Positions 20,704 through 32,142 are shown, counted from the stretch's first letter. The stretch is 64,000 nt of DNA from Haematobia irritans (GCF_050003625.1 NC_134397.1:272794070-272858069); one strand, 5' to 3'. Numbers and translations are program-made. The notes: generated from the sequence alone by a model not told the origin.

Positions 20704-22009
20704 AAGGGTGATTCTTTTGAGGTTAGGATTTTCATGCATTAGTATTTGACAGATCACGTGGGATTTCAGACATGGTGTCAAAGAGAAAGATGCTCAGTAT
20801 GCTTTGACATTTCATCATGAATAGACTTACTAACGAGCAACGCTTGCAAATCATTGAATTTTATTACCAAAATCAGTGTTCGGTTCGAAATGTGTTTCGC
20901 GCTTTACGTCCGATTTATGGTCTACATAATCGACCAAGTGAGCAAACAATTAATGCGATTGTGACCAAGTTTCGCACTCAGTTTACTTTATTGGACATTA
21001 AACCAACCACACGAATGCGTACAGTGCGTACAGAAGAGAATATTGCGTCTGTTTCTGAGAGTGTTGCTGAAGACCGTGAAATGTCGATTCGTCGCCGTTC
21101 GCAGCAATTGGGTTTGTGTTATTGGACCACATGGAAGATTTTACGCAAAGATCTTGGTGTAAAACCGTATAAAATACAGCTCGTGCAAGAACTGAAGCCG
21201 AACGATCTGCCACAACGTCGAATTTTCAGTGAATGGGCCCTAGAAAAGTTGGCAGAAAATCCGCTTTTTTATCGAGAAATTTTGTTCAGCGATGAGGCTC
21301 ATTTCTGGTTGAATGGCTACGTAAATAAGCAAAATTGCCGCATTTGGAGTGAAGAGCAACCAGAAGCCGTTCAAGAACTGCCCATGCATCCCGAAAAATG
21401 CACTGTTTGGTGTGGTTTGTACGCTGGTGGAATCATTGGACCGTATTTTTTCAAAGATGCTGTTGGACGCAACGTTACGGTGAATGGCGATCGCTATCGT
21501 TCGATGCTAACAAACTTTTTGTTGCCAAAAATGGAAGAACTGAACTTGGTTGACATGTGGTTTCAACAAGATGGCGCTACATGCCACACAGCTCGCGATT
21601 CTATGGCCATTTTGAGGGAAAACTTCGGAGAACAATTCATCTCAAGAAATGGACCGGTAAGTTGGCCACCAAGATCATGCGATTTGACGCCTTTAGACTA
21701 TTTTTTGTGGGGCTACGTCAAGTCTAAAGTCTACAGAAATAAGCCAGCAACTATTCCAGCTTTGGAAGACAACATTTCCGAAGAAATTCGGGCTATTCCG
21801 GCCGAAATGCTCGAAAAAGTTGCCCAAAATTGGACTTTCCGAATGGACCACCTAAGACGCAGCCGCGGTCAACATTTAAATGAAATTATCTTCAAAAAGT
21901 AAATGTCATGGACCAATCTAACGTTTCAAATAAAGAACCGATGAGATTTTGCAAATTTTATGCGTTTTTTTTTTTAAAAAAGTTATCAAGCTCTTAACAA
22001 ATCACCCTT
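20704..22009 (+). mobile_element. rosa-like (DD41D) Tc1/mariner-group transposon, apparently complete
   Basis: The ends are inverted repeats beginning AAGGGTGATT (left) and, reversed, AAGGGTGATTTGTTAAG (right), flanked by TA on both sides; the exact base is ambiguous because the flank reads ATATA. Only the first ~10 bp are perfectly inverted. The element is ~1.3 kb, encloses a single uninterrupted transposase frame and lies inside a family D HINE, so it arrived later. An intact frame suggests recent activity, but the short perfect part of the terminal repeats is unusual for an active copy. Confidence 0.85.
20817..21902 (+). CDS. Transposase, DD41D (rosa-like)
   Basis: A 361-residue uninterrupted frame, the usual length for a Tc1/mariner-group transposase that cuts and pastes its own element at TA sites in the nucleus. 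Residues 1-120 are the DNA-binding part: a first helix-turn-helix-like region (~5-60), a linker, and a second with RRRSQQLGLCYWTTWKILRK (~92-111). The catalytic domain follows: Asp159 in ILFSDEAHFW, Asp252 in WFQQDGATCH and Asp294 in SCDLTPLDYFLWG. There are 41 residues between the last two, the spacing described for the Ceratitis rosa element (DD41D), not mariner DD34D or Tc1 DD34E. The start is the first ATG, ~113 bp inside the left end. No stops or frameshifts. It is the only intact gene in the window; host domestication is unlikely given the flanking terminal repeats. Confidence 0.9.
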   Translation: MNRLTNEQRLQIIEFYYQNQCSVRNVFRALRPIYGLHNRPSEQTINAIVTKFRTQFTLLDIKPTTRMRTVRTEENIASVSESVAEDREMSIRRRSQQLGLCYWTTWKILRKDLGVKPYKIQLVQELKPNDLPQRRIFSEWALEKLAENPLFYREILFSDEAHFWLNGYVNKQNCRIWSEEQPEAVQELPMHPEKCTVWCGLYAGGIIGPYFFKDAVGRNVTVNGDRYRSMLTNFLLPKMEELNLVDMWFQQDGATCHTARDSMAILRENFGEQFISRNGPVSWPPRSCDLTPLDYFLWGYVKSKVYRNKPATIPALEDNISEEIRAIPAEMLEKVAQNWTFRMDHLRRSRGQHLNEIIFKK

Positions 22010-22925
22010 TATATGTATCAGAAGTTTAGGAATTAGACTCAGTTTTACAACTTTTCGACTAAGCAGTGGCGATTTTACAAGGAAAATGTTGGTATTTTAA
22101 CCATTTTTGTCGAAATCAGAAAAACATATATATGGGAGCTATATCTAAATCTGAACCGATTTCAACCAAATTTGGCACGCATAGCAACAATGCTAATTCT
22201 ACTGCCTGTGCAAAATTTCAACTAAATCGGAGCAAAAAATTGGCCTCTGTGGTCATATGAGTGTAAATCGGGCGAAAGCTATATATGGGAGATATATTAA
22301 ATCTGAACCGATTTCAACCAAATTTGGCACGCATAGCTACAATGCTAATGCTACTCCTTGTGCAAAATTTCAATTAAATCGGAGTAAAAGATTGGCCACT
22401 GTGGTCATATGAGTGTAAATCGGGCGAACGATATATATGGGAGCTATATCTAAATCTGAACCGATTTCTATAAAATTTGGCACACCTGACTATAGTACTA
22501 ATTGTTCTTCCTGTGCAAAATTTTAAGCAAATTAGGGTAAAACTCTGGCTTCTGGCGTCATATGAGTCCATATCGGGCGAAAGATATATATGGGAGCTAT
22601 ATGTAAATCTGAACCGATTTCAACCAAAATCAATAGGCTTCTATTCTGATCCAAAACACATATTTGTGCCAAATTTGAAGTCGATTGGACTACAACTGCG
22701 ACCTAGAATTTGATTACAAAAATGTGTTCACGAACAGACGGACATGGCTATATCGACTCAGGAGCCCACCCTGAACATTTTTGCCAAAGACACCATGTGT
22801 CTATCTCGTCTCCTTCTGGGTGTTGCAAATATATGCACTAACTTATGATACCCTGTTCCACAGTGTGGCGCAGAGTATAAAAATGGTCTAGATTCTTAAT
22901 GCAGTTAAAATTCAAATTAAAATAT

Positions 22926-24272
22926 TTTTATACCCTCCACCATAGGATGGGGGTATAATAACTTTGTCATTCCGTTTGTAACACATCGAAATATTGCTCT
23001 AAGACCCCATAAAGTATATATATTCTGGTTCGTGGTAAAATTCTGGATCGAAGCATGTCCATCAGTCCATCCATCTGTTGAAATCCAGCTAACTTCCGAA
23101 CGACACAAGCTATCGACTTGAAACTTGACACAAATAGTTGTTATTGATGTAGGTCGGATGGTACTGTAAATGGGCTTTATCGGTTCACATTTACGTATAG
23201 CCCCCATACAAACGAACCCCCCCCCCCCCCCCAAGATTTGTCTTGAGGAGCCTCTAAGAGAAGCAAATTTCATCCGATCCGGCAGAAAATTGGTACATGT
23301 TAGAATATTGTCTTTAACATCCATGCTAGAATTGGTCCATATCAGTCCATAATTTTATATTGTCTCCATATAAACCAATCCCCAGATTTGACATCCGGAG
23401 CCTCTTGGAGGAGCAAAATTCATCCGATCTAAATGAAATTTGGTACATGGTGTTAAAATATGGCCGATAACAATCATGCCAAAATTAGTCCGTATCGATC
23501 TATAGTTAAATCGATACCCAATCACAGAAAAACCACGATTGCCACTCGAGCCAAAAATAATCTACCAAAATGTTATTGCCATAGAAAGTTTTGTTAACTT
23601 TTCTTTCGATAGAAAATTTTGTTAATATTTTATTTCTTTAGGAAATTTTGTTAACTTTTCTTTCGATAGAAAATTTTGTTAACATTTTATTTCTTTAGGA
23701 AATTTTGTCAAAATTTGTTAAAAATTTATTGCTATGGTAAATTTTGTCAAAATTTTATTTCTATAGAAAATTTTGTCAGAATTTTGTTTCTGTAGAAAAT
23801 TTTGTCAAAATGTTATTTCTATAGAAAATTTTTGAAGCACCTCGTAGTTGGAGAGGAATATTTTGCAAAATCTTCCAAAACATCAAGAATTATACCAATC
23901 TACCAAACAGTAAGAAAATCTGCCATTTTTGGTAGACTTGTGTTCATAATTTTATATAGCCCCCCCATATAAAGCGACCCCCATATTTCAATTCTGGCTC
24001 TATAATTACCTCACAAAAGTTCATATCGGTTCGTAATTATTTCTTTCCTATATACACCGGACATAAACTGAATATATACGTATTTAATGGACCTTTCTTT
24101 TGTCTACTATACATCCAGCATGTACTAACCTACAATTTAGAAGATGATGTTAAGAAGTTTTAAGATGACTTGCCATCGGCCGCAACCCAAGTAATTTAAT
24201 TGTTTCTACGCAATCCATGGTGGAGGGTACATAAGATTCGGCCTGGCCGAACTTAAGGCCGTATATACTTGT
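22926..24272 (+). mobile_element. HINE family A, both ends present
   Basis: The 5' end is TATACCCTCCACCATAGGAT with GTCATTCCGTTTGTAACACA, then the AAGTATATATATTCTGG block. Instead of a long (GTCY)n tract it has TCCATCAGTCCATCCATC. There are two or three central repeats (AGCCCCCATATAAACC type), the first with a run of about 17 C near 23217. A block of 29-bp minisatellite follows (about 23567-23830: TTTCTATAGAAAATTTTGTC). The 3' end carries CCATGGTGGAGGGTACATAA, the hairpin TTCGGCCTGGCCGAA and TATATACTTGTT. Non-coding; the frame at 22917-23324 (-) is repeat readthrough. Confidence 0.85.
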
Positions 24273-25402
24273 TTTAATTTAAAATAGCTTCATATCAATT
24301 TTAAAATGTGTTTTTTTAAACAAAATTGTTTGGTTTTCAAAAAATTATGTGCGTTGCTGTATGTTTTTAAAGTCTTTCAAATTTCTTGCATTTAAAATTA
24401 AAAATCTACTTTACGCTACAAATCATAATTGAGTCGCAAGTAGCAATAAAAAAATTTGAAAATTGTACGCATTGAGTTTTCCCACTCCTTCATAAGATAG
24501 AACACACTTGCATAAGTACACGCATACGCACACTCATTTAAGTGAAATCATTTCCTAGCGCCTTATGGTTTCCGGTGACGTATGAGCAATAACGCAGTGC
24601 ACCATCACCACACTGCTGCTTATATGAATCATACGCACCCAAGTCCACTATGGCAATCATGATCTGGCGGGGCCTTGCTATTCTTTAAATTTTTTATGGC
24701 AATTTTATGGCTGCCAAAGTTTATGGGAAATGATTCCGTTGAAAAGCAATAAACCTACTGCTACTGCTACTGCTGCAAAGCAAAATTCACATTCGTATGA
24801 CACTGTGACAAATGGAAAAGAAATCATTAAAGAAAATCACATCAACTCACTCAACCAACATCCGAACAAACCATTAAAAATTCTTTAATAACCATCATTA
24901 ATTTTGTTTATATTGCAATGTAAAATGAAGAGAAGGCAAAGTCCATAGTATTTGAAAATTAAGATGTTGGCATGGGTATTTACATTAATTGCCACAAATT
25001 GTGGTTAATTCACACTACTTGAGGCACAGATTACTTTGAAAATTCGAATTAATTTAAAACGCTCTTAAGGGCAACACATAAACCAAAATTCTATAAGTGA
25101 TTAAAATTTTACCAATTGTTAATCATAAAATTAAAAGGATTTAAGCAATTGAGAATAACGGAAGAAAATCTATGTAATGGAGTAAGTAAGCGACATGATT
25201 TGATATCCAAAAAGTCTTCAGTATTTACAATTAAAAAAAAAAAAAAAAAATTAAAGAGTTGGTAGACAAATGATTAAAAAATATGAAATGAATGGTAGTG
25301 GTAAGTCTTCGTCTCAATTGTTTATGCTGAGGAATGGACCCAACTTGCTCTTTAAGAGATAGATAACAAAACTACGCATTTTCGGCGCAGGGAAGATCGC
25401 AC
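24273..25402. other. Unique DNA, no gene recognised
   Basis: It has the least repeat content of the first half of the window. There is a CTACTG/CTGCTG run near 24758-24777 and an A run near 25230. No open frame of note. Non-coding sequence of a neighbouring gene or a regulatory region is possible, but nothing in the bases demonstrates it. Confidence 0.45.
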
Positions 25403-25404
25403 TA

Positions 25405-26679
25405 AAGGGTGATACGGTCAAAATTTGGTCAAAGTAAACTTGACGTATTTCTTTCAATTTTGCATTTAAAAAACCTGAACACCCCTCATTTTGAAGGTGT
25501 GTGTGTGTGTGTAGAATGTTGCTCTTATTTTGATTTTGGAATTCACTCTTCAGTTGTCAAAATGCCGTCCAAGCAAGAAGAGCAGCGTATCAAAATTTTG
25601 CTCGCGCATCGCGAAAATCCGAGCTACTCGCACGCAAAGCTTGCAAACTCGCTAAAAGTTGCCAAATCAACCGTTACAAATGTAATTAAAGTGTTTGGGG
25701 AACGTTTGTCGACAGCCACGAAGTCTGGATCGGGGGGAAATCGAAAACCGGAAGCCGCTGAGACGACAAAGAGAGTTGCCGGTAGTTTCAAGCGAAACCC
25801 TAACCTCTCTCTCGTCTACAACCGTGCATCGAGCCAAAAAACGAGCCGGACTATCGACTTACAAGAAGGTAGTGACTCCAAATCGCGATGATAAACAAAA
25901 TATGACGGTCAAAGCGCGATCCCGGAGGCTGTACATGACGATGCTGACGAAGTTTGACTGCGTGGTAATGGACGACGAAACCTACGTCAAAGCCGGCTAC
26001 AAGCAGCTTCCGGGACAGGAGTTTTATACGGCAAAAGGAAGGGGAAAGGTAGCAGATATTTTCAAGCACATAAAACTGTCAAAGTTCGTAAAGAAATATC
26101 TGGTTTGGCAAGCCATCTGTACCCGTGGCTTGAAAAGCAGCATTTTCATAGCTTCCGGGACTGTCAACCAAGAAATTTACGTGAAAGAGTGTTTGAATAA
26201 ACGTCTGCTGCCTTTCCTGAAGAAACACGGTTGTTCCGTACTGTTTTGGCCGGATTTGGCATCTTGCCATTACGGTAAAAAGGCCATGGAGTGGTACGCC
26301 GCAAACAACGTGCAGGTGGTTCCCAAGGACAAGAACCCTCCCAACACGCCAGAGCTCCGCCCAATTGAGAAATGCTGGGCTATTGTCAAGCGGAACCTAA
26401 AGAAGACCAAAAAAACTGCTAAGGACGAGCAGCAGTTCAAGGCAAACTGGCTTTCTGCGGCGAAGAAGGTGGACAAGGTGGCTGTACAAAATCTGATGGC
26501 AGGTATCAAGCGTGAGGCCCGGCAATTCGGATTTGGAAAAGCGAAAGGCTAACTGAATATTTTTCCTGAATTTTATACTAATTGAACTTGAAAAAGAAAT
26601 TTAATTTGATTTTTTAAATAAACGATTTCACCGATTTACACGCGTTTTCCCTTGACCAAATTTTGACCGTATCACCCTT
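25405..26679 (+). mobile_element. ITmD37E-like transposon with intact ends (copy 2)
   Basis: It is 1275 bp between TA dinucleotides at 25403-25404 and 26680-26681. The terminal inverted repeats are 28 bp and perfect, beginning AAGGGTGATACGGTCAAAAT. Between the left end and the start codon lies a GT run (about 25498-25512). The transposase frame is broken by a small deletion, so this copy could move only with a transposase supplied in trans. Confidence 0.88.
25562..26552 (+). pseudogene. DD37E transposase with one 29-bp deletion
   Basis: It starts MPSKQEEQRIKILLAHREN with a helix-turn-helix (SHAKLANSLKVAKSTVTNVI). After KRNPNLS a deletion of about 29 bases, relative to copies 1 and 3, removes RDAANKLGVSS-type sequence and shifts the frame near 25817. 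The +1 frame resumes as HRAKKRAGLSTYKKVVTPN and stays open to the stop at 26550. Catalytic residues are present: VVMDDETYVK, FWPDLASCHY and LRPIEKCWAI, with 37 residues between the second Asp and the Glu. That DD37E spacing defines the ITmD37E group first described from mosquitoes. A single deletion therefore seems to be the only inactivating change. Confidence 0.88.
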
Positions 26680-26727
26680 TAGAGAAAACAAGTTGCGGTA
26701 ACCGTATTCATTGCAAACCTTGTTTTT

Positions 26728-27960
26728 TATACCTTTCACCGCTACTGTGGTACAGCGTATAATAAGTTTGTGCATTTGTATGTAACGCTGAGAAGGAGTA
26801 ATCACAGACCCATTAGTATACCGATCATCTTATAACTAAATTCTGAGTCGATTTAGCGATGTCCGTCTGTCTGTCTGTTGGTGTATTGTGTGTCGCAGTT
26901 TAAGTCCGATCGTCCTCAAATTTGGCATAGGGTCCTTTTTCGGCTCAAAGACGATCTCTATTGATTTTGGAAAAAATCGGTTCAGATTTAGATATAGCTG
27001 CCATATATATTTATAACCGATCTGGTCAGAAATGACTTATTTATCAACCGATCTTCTTCCAACTTCGTATAATACAATATTTTGTGAGTTTCGTAAATTT
27101 TGCAAAATATCAGTCAAATCGGTTCAGATTCATATATAGCTTTCGCCCTATTTACACTCCTATGGCTCCAGAGGCCAAAGGTTTACATCGAGTTACGTGA
27201 AATTTTGCACATAGAGTAGAATTAACATTATAAATATGCATGCCGAATTTGGTTGAAATCGGTTCATATTTAGATATAGCTGCCATATATATCTTTCGTC
27301 CGATACGCACTTATAATAACCCAGAGGTGAAAATTTCACTCCGATTTACTTGAAGTTTTGCACAGAGAGTAGTTCTAACATTTTTGTAACACATGCCAAA
27401 TTTGGTTAGAATCGGTTCAGATTTAAATACAACTCCCATATATATCTTTCGTCTGATTTAGATTCATATGACCACGGAGGCCAAAGTTTCATTTCGAAAA
27501 TTTTGATATTTTGCACTTAGAGTTCAATTAAAATTTTAGCAATGTGTGCCAAATTTTATCAAAATCGGCTCAGCCCGCAAAGCCCCCATATATATGTTCT
27601 TCAGATTTTAGCAAATATGGCCAAATACCCACATGTGCCTTGTAAAACCGTCACTGTTAAGTCGAAAACTCACAAAAAAGATTCAAATTTACCTACATTC
27701 TAATTCGTATATATCGACCTATAAATTATAATTGAAGATTTGCGATATTTTATGCAATTTAAGTATTTCCAATATGTTTTTACGTTTTTACATTGTGGTC
27801 CGTCCCGGTCATTAACCAATTTAAATTTTGAGTCTAGACATTTTGAGAAAGTTTAAAAAAAATTGTCCAAATCGGTTTATATTTAAATATCTGTATATGG
27901 GAAAATAAACTTTTATTTAGCTCCTAATAAATTTGAAGGCGTTAAGATATTGGTATACAT
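26728..27960 (+). mobile_element. HINE family D, 3' end missing or decayed
   Basis: The 5' end is TTTATACCTTTCACCGCTAC with ACAGCGTATAATAAG, then GTCCGTCTGTCTGTCTG. Central repeats follow with TTCAGATTTAGATATAGCTG and CATATATATCTTTCGTCCGAT. It ends in the TCGGTTTATATTTAAATA block that the plus-to-minus copy at 38661 also carries near its 3' end. The subterminal GTGGTG...GGGTATA and terminal hairpin are not visible; TTTTTACTTTACTTTTT near 27963 may be the decayed terminus. Confidence 0.7.
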
Positions 27961-29036
27961 ACTTTTTACTTTACTTTTTTTGGTAGTTGCATCAACTATC
28001 TGTTAAAAGTTGAGTCGTTCGAATAATTCGATCAAGCGTATAGGACTGCCAAGTGAATTTTTATATAACCTTCTACCTCTAATAGAATCATGAACACAAA
28101 TAAATACTATCTTTAAAACTACTTTGAAAATTAGAATTCACACTTGAAAGGCGAGTTCAAGGGCCATTGTCTATTCATATGTGCCAGAAAATAGTAAACA
28201 TATTTTTAAAATTTAAATGAATTCTCAGGCCGAACATTTGAAAAACGTAACGATTTTTCGAAAATGGAAAAACTTAAATTTATTCGAATTCGAGTGAGTG
28301 CTTTTCTTTCTAATCTGTTTTCATACGATTTACAGAAAAAAACCAATCACATTCTTCTTTTTTACAAAAAAAAAAATCGCAACCCTTATATAAATACAAT
28401 ACTTTTTTGTATTCATCACATTTTTCCACTGTATTTTGTTTATCAAACTACCAAAAGAATTGAAAAGTAATTTTACAAAAGCAACACAACATTAGTCAAT
28501 GTAAATGGAATAATTACTGGTATTTTCTTTCTATATGCCTTCTAATAATCTGCGCTTTGATAAAAGTGCTGATTTAAGTTTTGTTTGTTTCTTCTCATAA
28601 TGGTCATTAATACGGAACATTAGCCACAATAAAACTTCGTACTAATGACATGCTATGACCCTAACAATAACAACTTATATATCGCCTTGCTATTCATTAA
28701 TGATCTATATTTACTTTTTCTTTTGTGTAAAGGGAATGTGTTTTTTTTTTTTAGTTTGGATTTGTTAGATTGTTGAACATAAATTCTGGGAGGGATTAAA
28801 TTTAACGTTAAACTAGTATTTTTGCTTTATTATATTTTTATCTAGGAGAAAAGTATTGACAAATATATTGCGCTGTTGGTACGTTGTATGGTGTAAATAT
28901 AAACAAAAAATATAGATAATTAAAACCATACTAAATGGAAAAGCTTAGCCTTTTCCAAAGATTTCGCTTTGAGCTAATGATTGTGGTACTGCATGTATAG
29001 AATAAACATTTTGGACAAACGTGCTACATCTTTTTA
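27961..29036. other. Unique AT-rich DNA, no gene recognised
   Basis: No repeat family identified. The 68-codon frame at 28264-28470 (+) is made of A/T-rich codons and is not supported. The bases around 28490-28700 are less simple in composition and could be non-coding functional sequence, which cannot be shown from one sequence. Confidence 0.4.
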
Positions 29037-29120
29037 TGACCTCTAGCATAGGATGGGGTATAACGACTTTGTCGTTCCGTTTATAGCATATTGAATATTG
29101 ATCTCAGACTTCTTAATATA

Positions 29121-31445
29121 TAGACATACAATGTTGACAAAATTTTCTATAGAAATAAAATTTTACCAAAATTTTCTAAAGAAATAACATTTTGACAAAA
29201 TTTCCTATAGGACAAAAATTGGAAAATTTCTTATAGAAATAAAATTTTGACAAATTTTCTATAGAAATAAAATTTTGACATATTTTCTATAGAAACAAAA
29301 TTTTGACAAATTTTCTACAGAAATAAAATTTTGACAATTTTCTATCGAAATAAAATGTTTGAAAAAATTTTCTATAGAAAACAAAATTTGAAAAATTTCC
29401 TATAAAAATAAAATTTTGACAAATTTTCTACAGAAACAAAATGTTGACAAATTTTATATAAAAATAAAATTTTGACAAAATTTTCTAAAGAAATACAATT
29501 TTTATAAAATTTTCTAAAGAAATACAATTTTTACAAAATTTTATATAGAAATAAAATTTCCACAAAATTTTGTAAAGAAATAAAATTTTGACAAAATTTT
29601 CTATAGAAATAAAATTTTGACAAAATTTTCTATAGAAATAAAATTTTGAAAAATTTATATAGAAATAAAATGTTGACAAATTTTATATAGAAATACAATT
29701 TTGACAAAATTTTCTAAGGAAATAAAATTTTGACAAAATTTTCTATACAAACAAAATTTTACCAAAATTTTACCAAAATTTTCTAAAGAAATAAAATTTT
29801 GACAAAATTTCTAGGAAAAGAAAAATTTTCTAAGAAAAGAAATTGGAAAATTTCTTACAGAAATAAAATTTTGACAAATTTTCTATAGATATAAAATTTT
29901 TACAAAATATTCTATAGAAATTAAATTTTGACACAATTTTCTATAGAAATAACATTTTGACACAATTTTCTATCGAAATAAAATTTTGCAAAATTTTCTA
30001 TAAAACTAAAATTTTGACAAAATTTTCTATAGAAAACAAAATTTGAAAAATTTCCTATAGAAATAAAAAAAATTTCTAAAATAATAAAATGTTGACAAAA
30101 TTTTATATAGAAATAAAATATTGACAAAATTTTCAATAGAAATAACATTTTGACATATTTTCTATAGAAATAAAATGTTGATAAATTTTATATACGAATA
30201 AAATTTTGACAAAATTTTCAATAGAAATAAAATTTTTCCGAAATTATCTAAAGAAATAAAATTTTGCCAAAATTTTCTAAAGAAATAAAATTTTAATAAA
30301 ATTTTCTATTGAAAAAAATAATTGGAACATTTCTTATAGAAATAAAATTTTGACAAATTTTATATAGAAATAAAATTTTGACAAATTTTCTACAGAAATA
30401 AAATGTTGACAAAATTTTCTATAGAAATACAATTTTGACAAAATTTTCTATAGAAATAAAATATTGACAAATTTTTTATGGAATTAAATAAAAAAAATTC
30501 TATAGAAATAAAAATTTGACAAAATTTTCTATAGAAAAAAAAAATTGACACAATTTTCTATTGTAATAATATTTTTACAAAATTTTCTATAGAAATAAAT
30601 TTTTGACAAAATATTCTATTTAAAGAAAATTTTTACAAATTTTTTATAGAAATAAAAGTTTGACAAAATTTTCTATAGAAATACAATTTTGACAAAATTT
30701 TATATAGAAATAAAATTTTCATTAGGAATAAAATTTTCACAAAATTTTGTATAGAAATAAAATATTGACAAAATTTTCTATAGAAATAATATTTTGACAA
30801 ATTTTCTATAGAAATAAAATGTTGACAAATTTTATATAGGAATAAAATTTTGACAAAATTTTCTATAGAAATAAAATTTTGCCGAAATTTTCTAATGGAA
30901 TGAAATTTTGCCAAAATTTTCTAAAGAAATAAAATATTATTAAATTTTCTATTGAAAAAAAAAGAATTGGAAAATTTCTTATAGAAATAAAATTTTGACA
31001 AATTTTCTATAGAAATAAAATTTTGACAAATTTTCTACAGAAATAAAATGTTGACAAAATATTCTATAGAAATACAATTTTGACAAAATTTTCTATAAAA
31101 AAAAATATTGACAAATTTTCTATGGAATTAAATAAAAAAAATTCTATAGAAATAAAATTTTGACAAAATATTCTATAGAAAAAAAATTTTGACACAATTT
31201 TCTATTGTAATAACATTTTTACAAAATTTTCTATAGAAATAAATTTTTGACAAAATATTCTATTTAAAGAAAATTTTTACAAAATTTTTATAGAAATAAG
31301 AGTTTGACAAAATTTTCTATAGAAATACAATTTTGACAAAATTTTCTATAGAAATACAATTTTGACAAAATTTTTTATAAAAATAAAATTTTCATTAGAA
31401 ATAAAATTTTTAAAATTTCCTATAGAAATATTTATAAATAAAATT
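29121..31445. repeat. AT-rich minisatellite, 29-bp unit, ~2.3 kb
   Basis: About 80 imperfect copies of AAAATTTTCTATAGAAATAA followed by AATTTTGAC. The exact period is 29 bp, with 26-28 bp variants. Each unit is itself nearly palindromic (AAATTTTcTATAGaAATAAAATTT). Units vary by substitutions, and a ~550-bp block appears twice (about 30300-30900 and 30930-31420, both with TGGAATTAAATAAAAAAAAT-like words), so local duplications have occurred. All open frames here are repeat readthrough. Confidence 0.85.
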
Positions 31446-31810
31446 TTGAGTTTGAGTTGATGTCTTGAAGGTGGGAATCTAAAGGTATTTTAGCTCAAAA
31501 GTCTTGTGTAGAAAGTGGCTTATATCGCTCCATGGTTTGATATAACACTGATATAGATTTGTCTACCGATTTGACTTCTGGAGATCCTAAAAACTGATTT
31601 ACCTGAAAATTTAAATCAAGATGTATTTTAGGCCCAAGATGTATTTTAGGAATTTGGCTTCTATCTCCCCATTTGATTTCTTAAGCTTCTAAATACCGCA
31701 ACTATTTTTCGATTTGCTTGAAATGCAAATTTAGAGATATTTTTGGACCACAAAGATGTAGGTGTGACGAATATGTTGTGTAGCCGTGACCATAATTCGA
31801 TATAGCCGGC
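31446..31810 (+). mobile_element. HINE family B-like central fragment
   Basis: It contains AATCTAAAGGTATTTTAG, TATATCGCTCCATGGTTTGA, TATAACACTGATATAGAT and ACCGATTTGACTTCTGG, followed by similar blocks. These match the central repeats of the family B copy at 10525 (AATCTAGAGGTATTTTAGG, ACCGATCTCCCGATTTTAC) with heavy divergence. No ends are present. Confidence 0.5.
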
Positions 31811-31914
31811 TACTTCTAGACCCCGAAATATTTATCCAACTAAAACATCTTTGGCCTTTTCTATTAAAATAAAGTTGGAAGAGTTTTTTACTTGACCAGA
31901 AACAAATATCGCCA

Positions 31915-32142
31915 AAATATTTCCAATTAAAATTTTAATTGAATTCTCAATCATTTCCAATTAAAAACTTAATTGATTCAACAATGTTTTTTATTGAAAC
32001 TCGATCAAATCAATCACAATAATTAATAGTATCATATAATGTTTCAATTGGCTTTGTTGATTGATACTATCATTTCTGTGATTGAAGACATTTCAATTAA
32101 AAATTAATTGGACTAATAAATTTTTTAATTAAATTTAAAATA
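31915..32142. mobile_element. Palindromic MITE (copy 1)
   Basis: Inner arms AATCAATCACAATAATTAAT (near 32009) and, reversed, TCAATCACAGAAATGATAGT (near 32085) are inverted. Outer AATTAAAA/TTTTAATT blocks extend the palindrome to ~230 bp. The same sequence recurs at 34480-36345, where a LINE has inserted in it. No target duplication resolved. Confidence 0.6.

Larger units (their letters stand above)
20433..22883 (-). mobile_element. HINE family D, split by a rosa-like transposon
   Basis: On the minus strand the 5' end (22883) is TTATACTCTGCGCCACACTG with AACAGGGTATCATAAG. Central repeats carry TATGGGAGCTATATCTAAAT on the plus strand, with TATGGGA words at 22131, 22284, 22436 and 22589 (153, 152, 153 bp apart). 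The 3' end (about 20433) reads, reversed, GTGCAGGGTATAATATA, then the hairpin GTCGGCCCCGCCAGAC and TTTCTTTACTTGTT. A rosa-like element occupies 20704-22009, and the HINE sequence resumes cleanly on each side. Confidence 0.8.

Noticed and set aside
23217..23233. Run of about 17 C in a HINE central repeat
   Set aside because: Probably slippage or a sequencing uncertainty at CCCCCA of the unit; a curiosity with no functional sign.
29485..30914. Several minus-strand frames rich in Phe, Tyr, Lys, Ile and Asn
   Set aside because: They are translations of the 29-bp minisatellite; no start context or domain, and they disappear wherever a unit has an indel.
29121..31445. Regularly spaced repeats considered as a CRISPR array
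   Set aside because: Units abut without unique spacers, the DNA is eukaryotic and no cas genes occur. It is a minisatellite.
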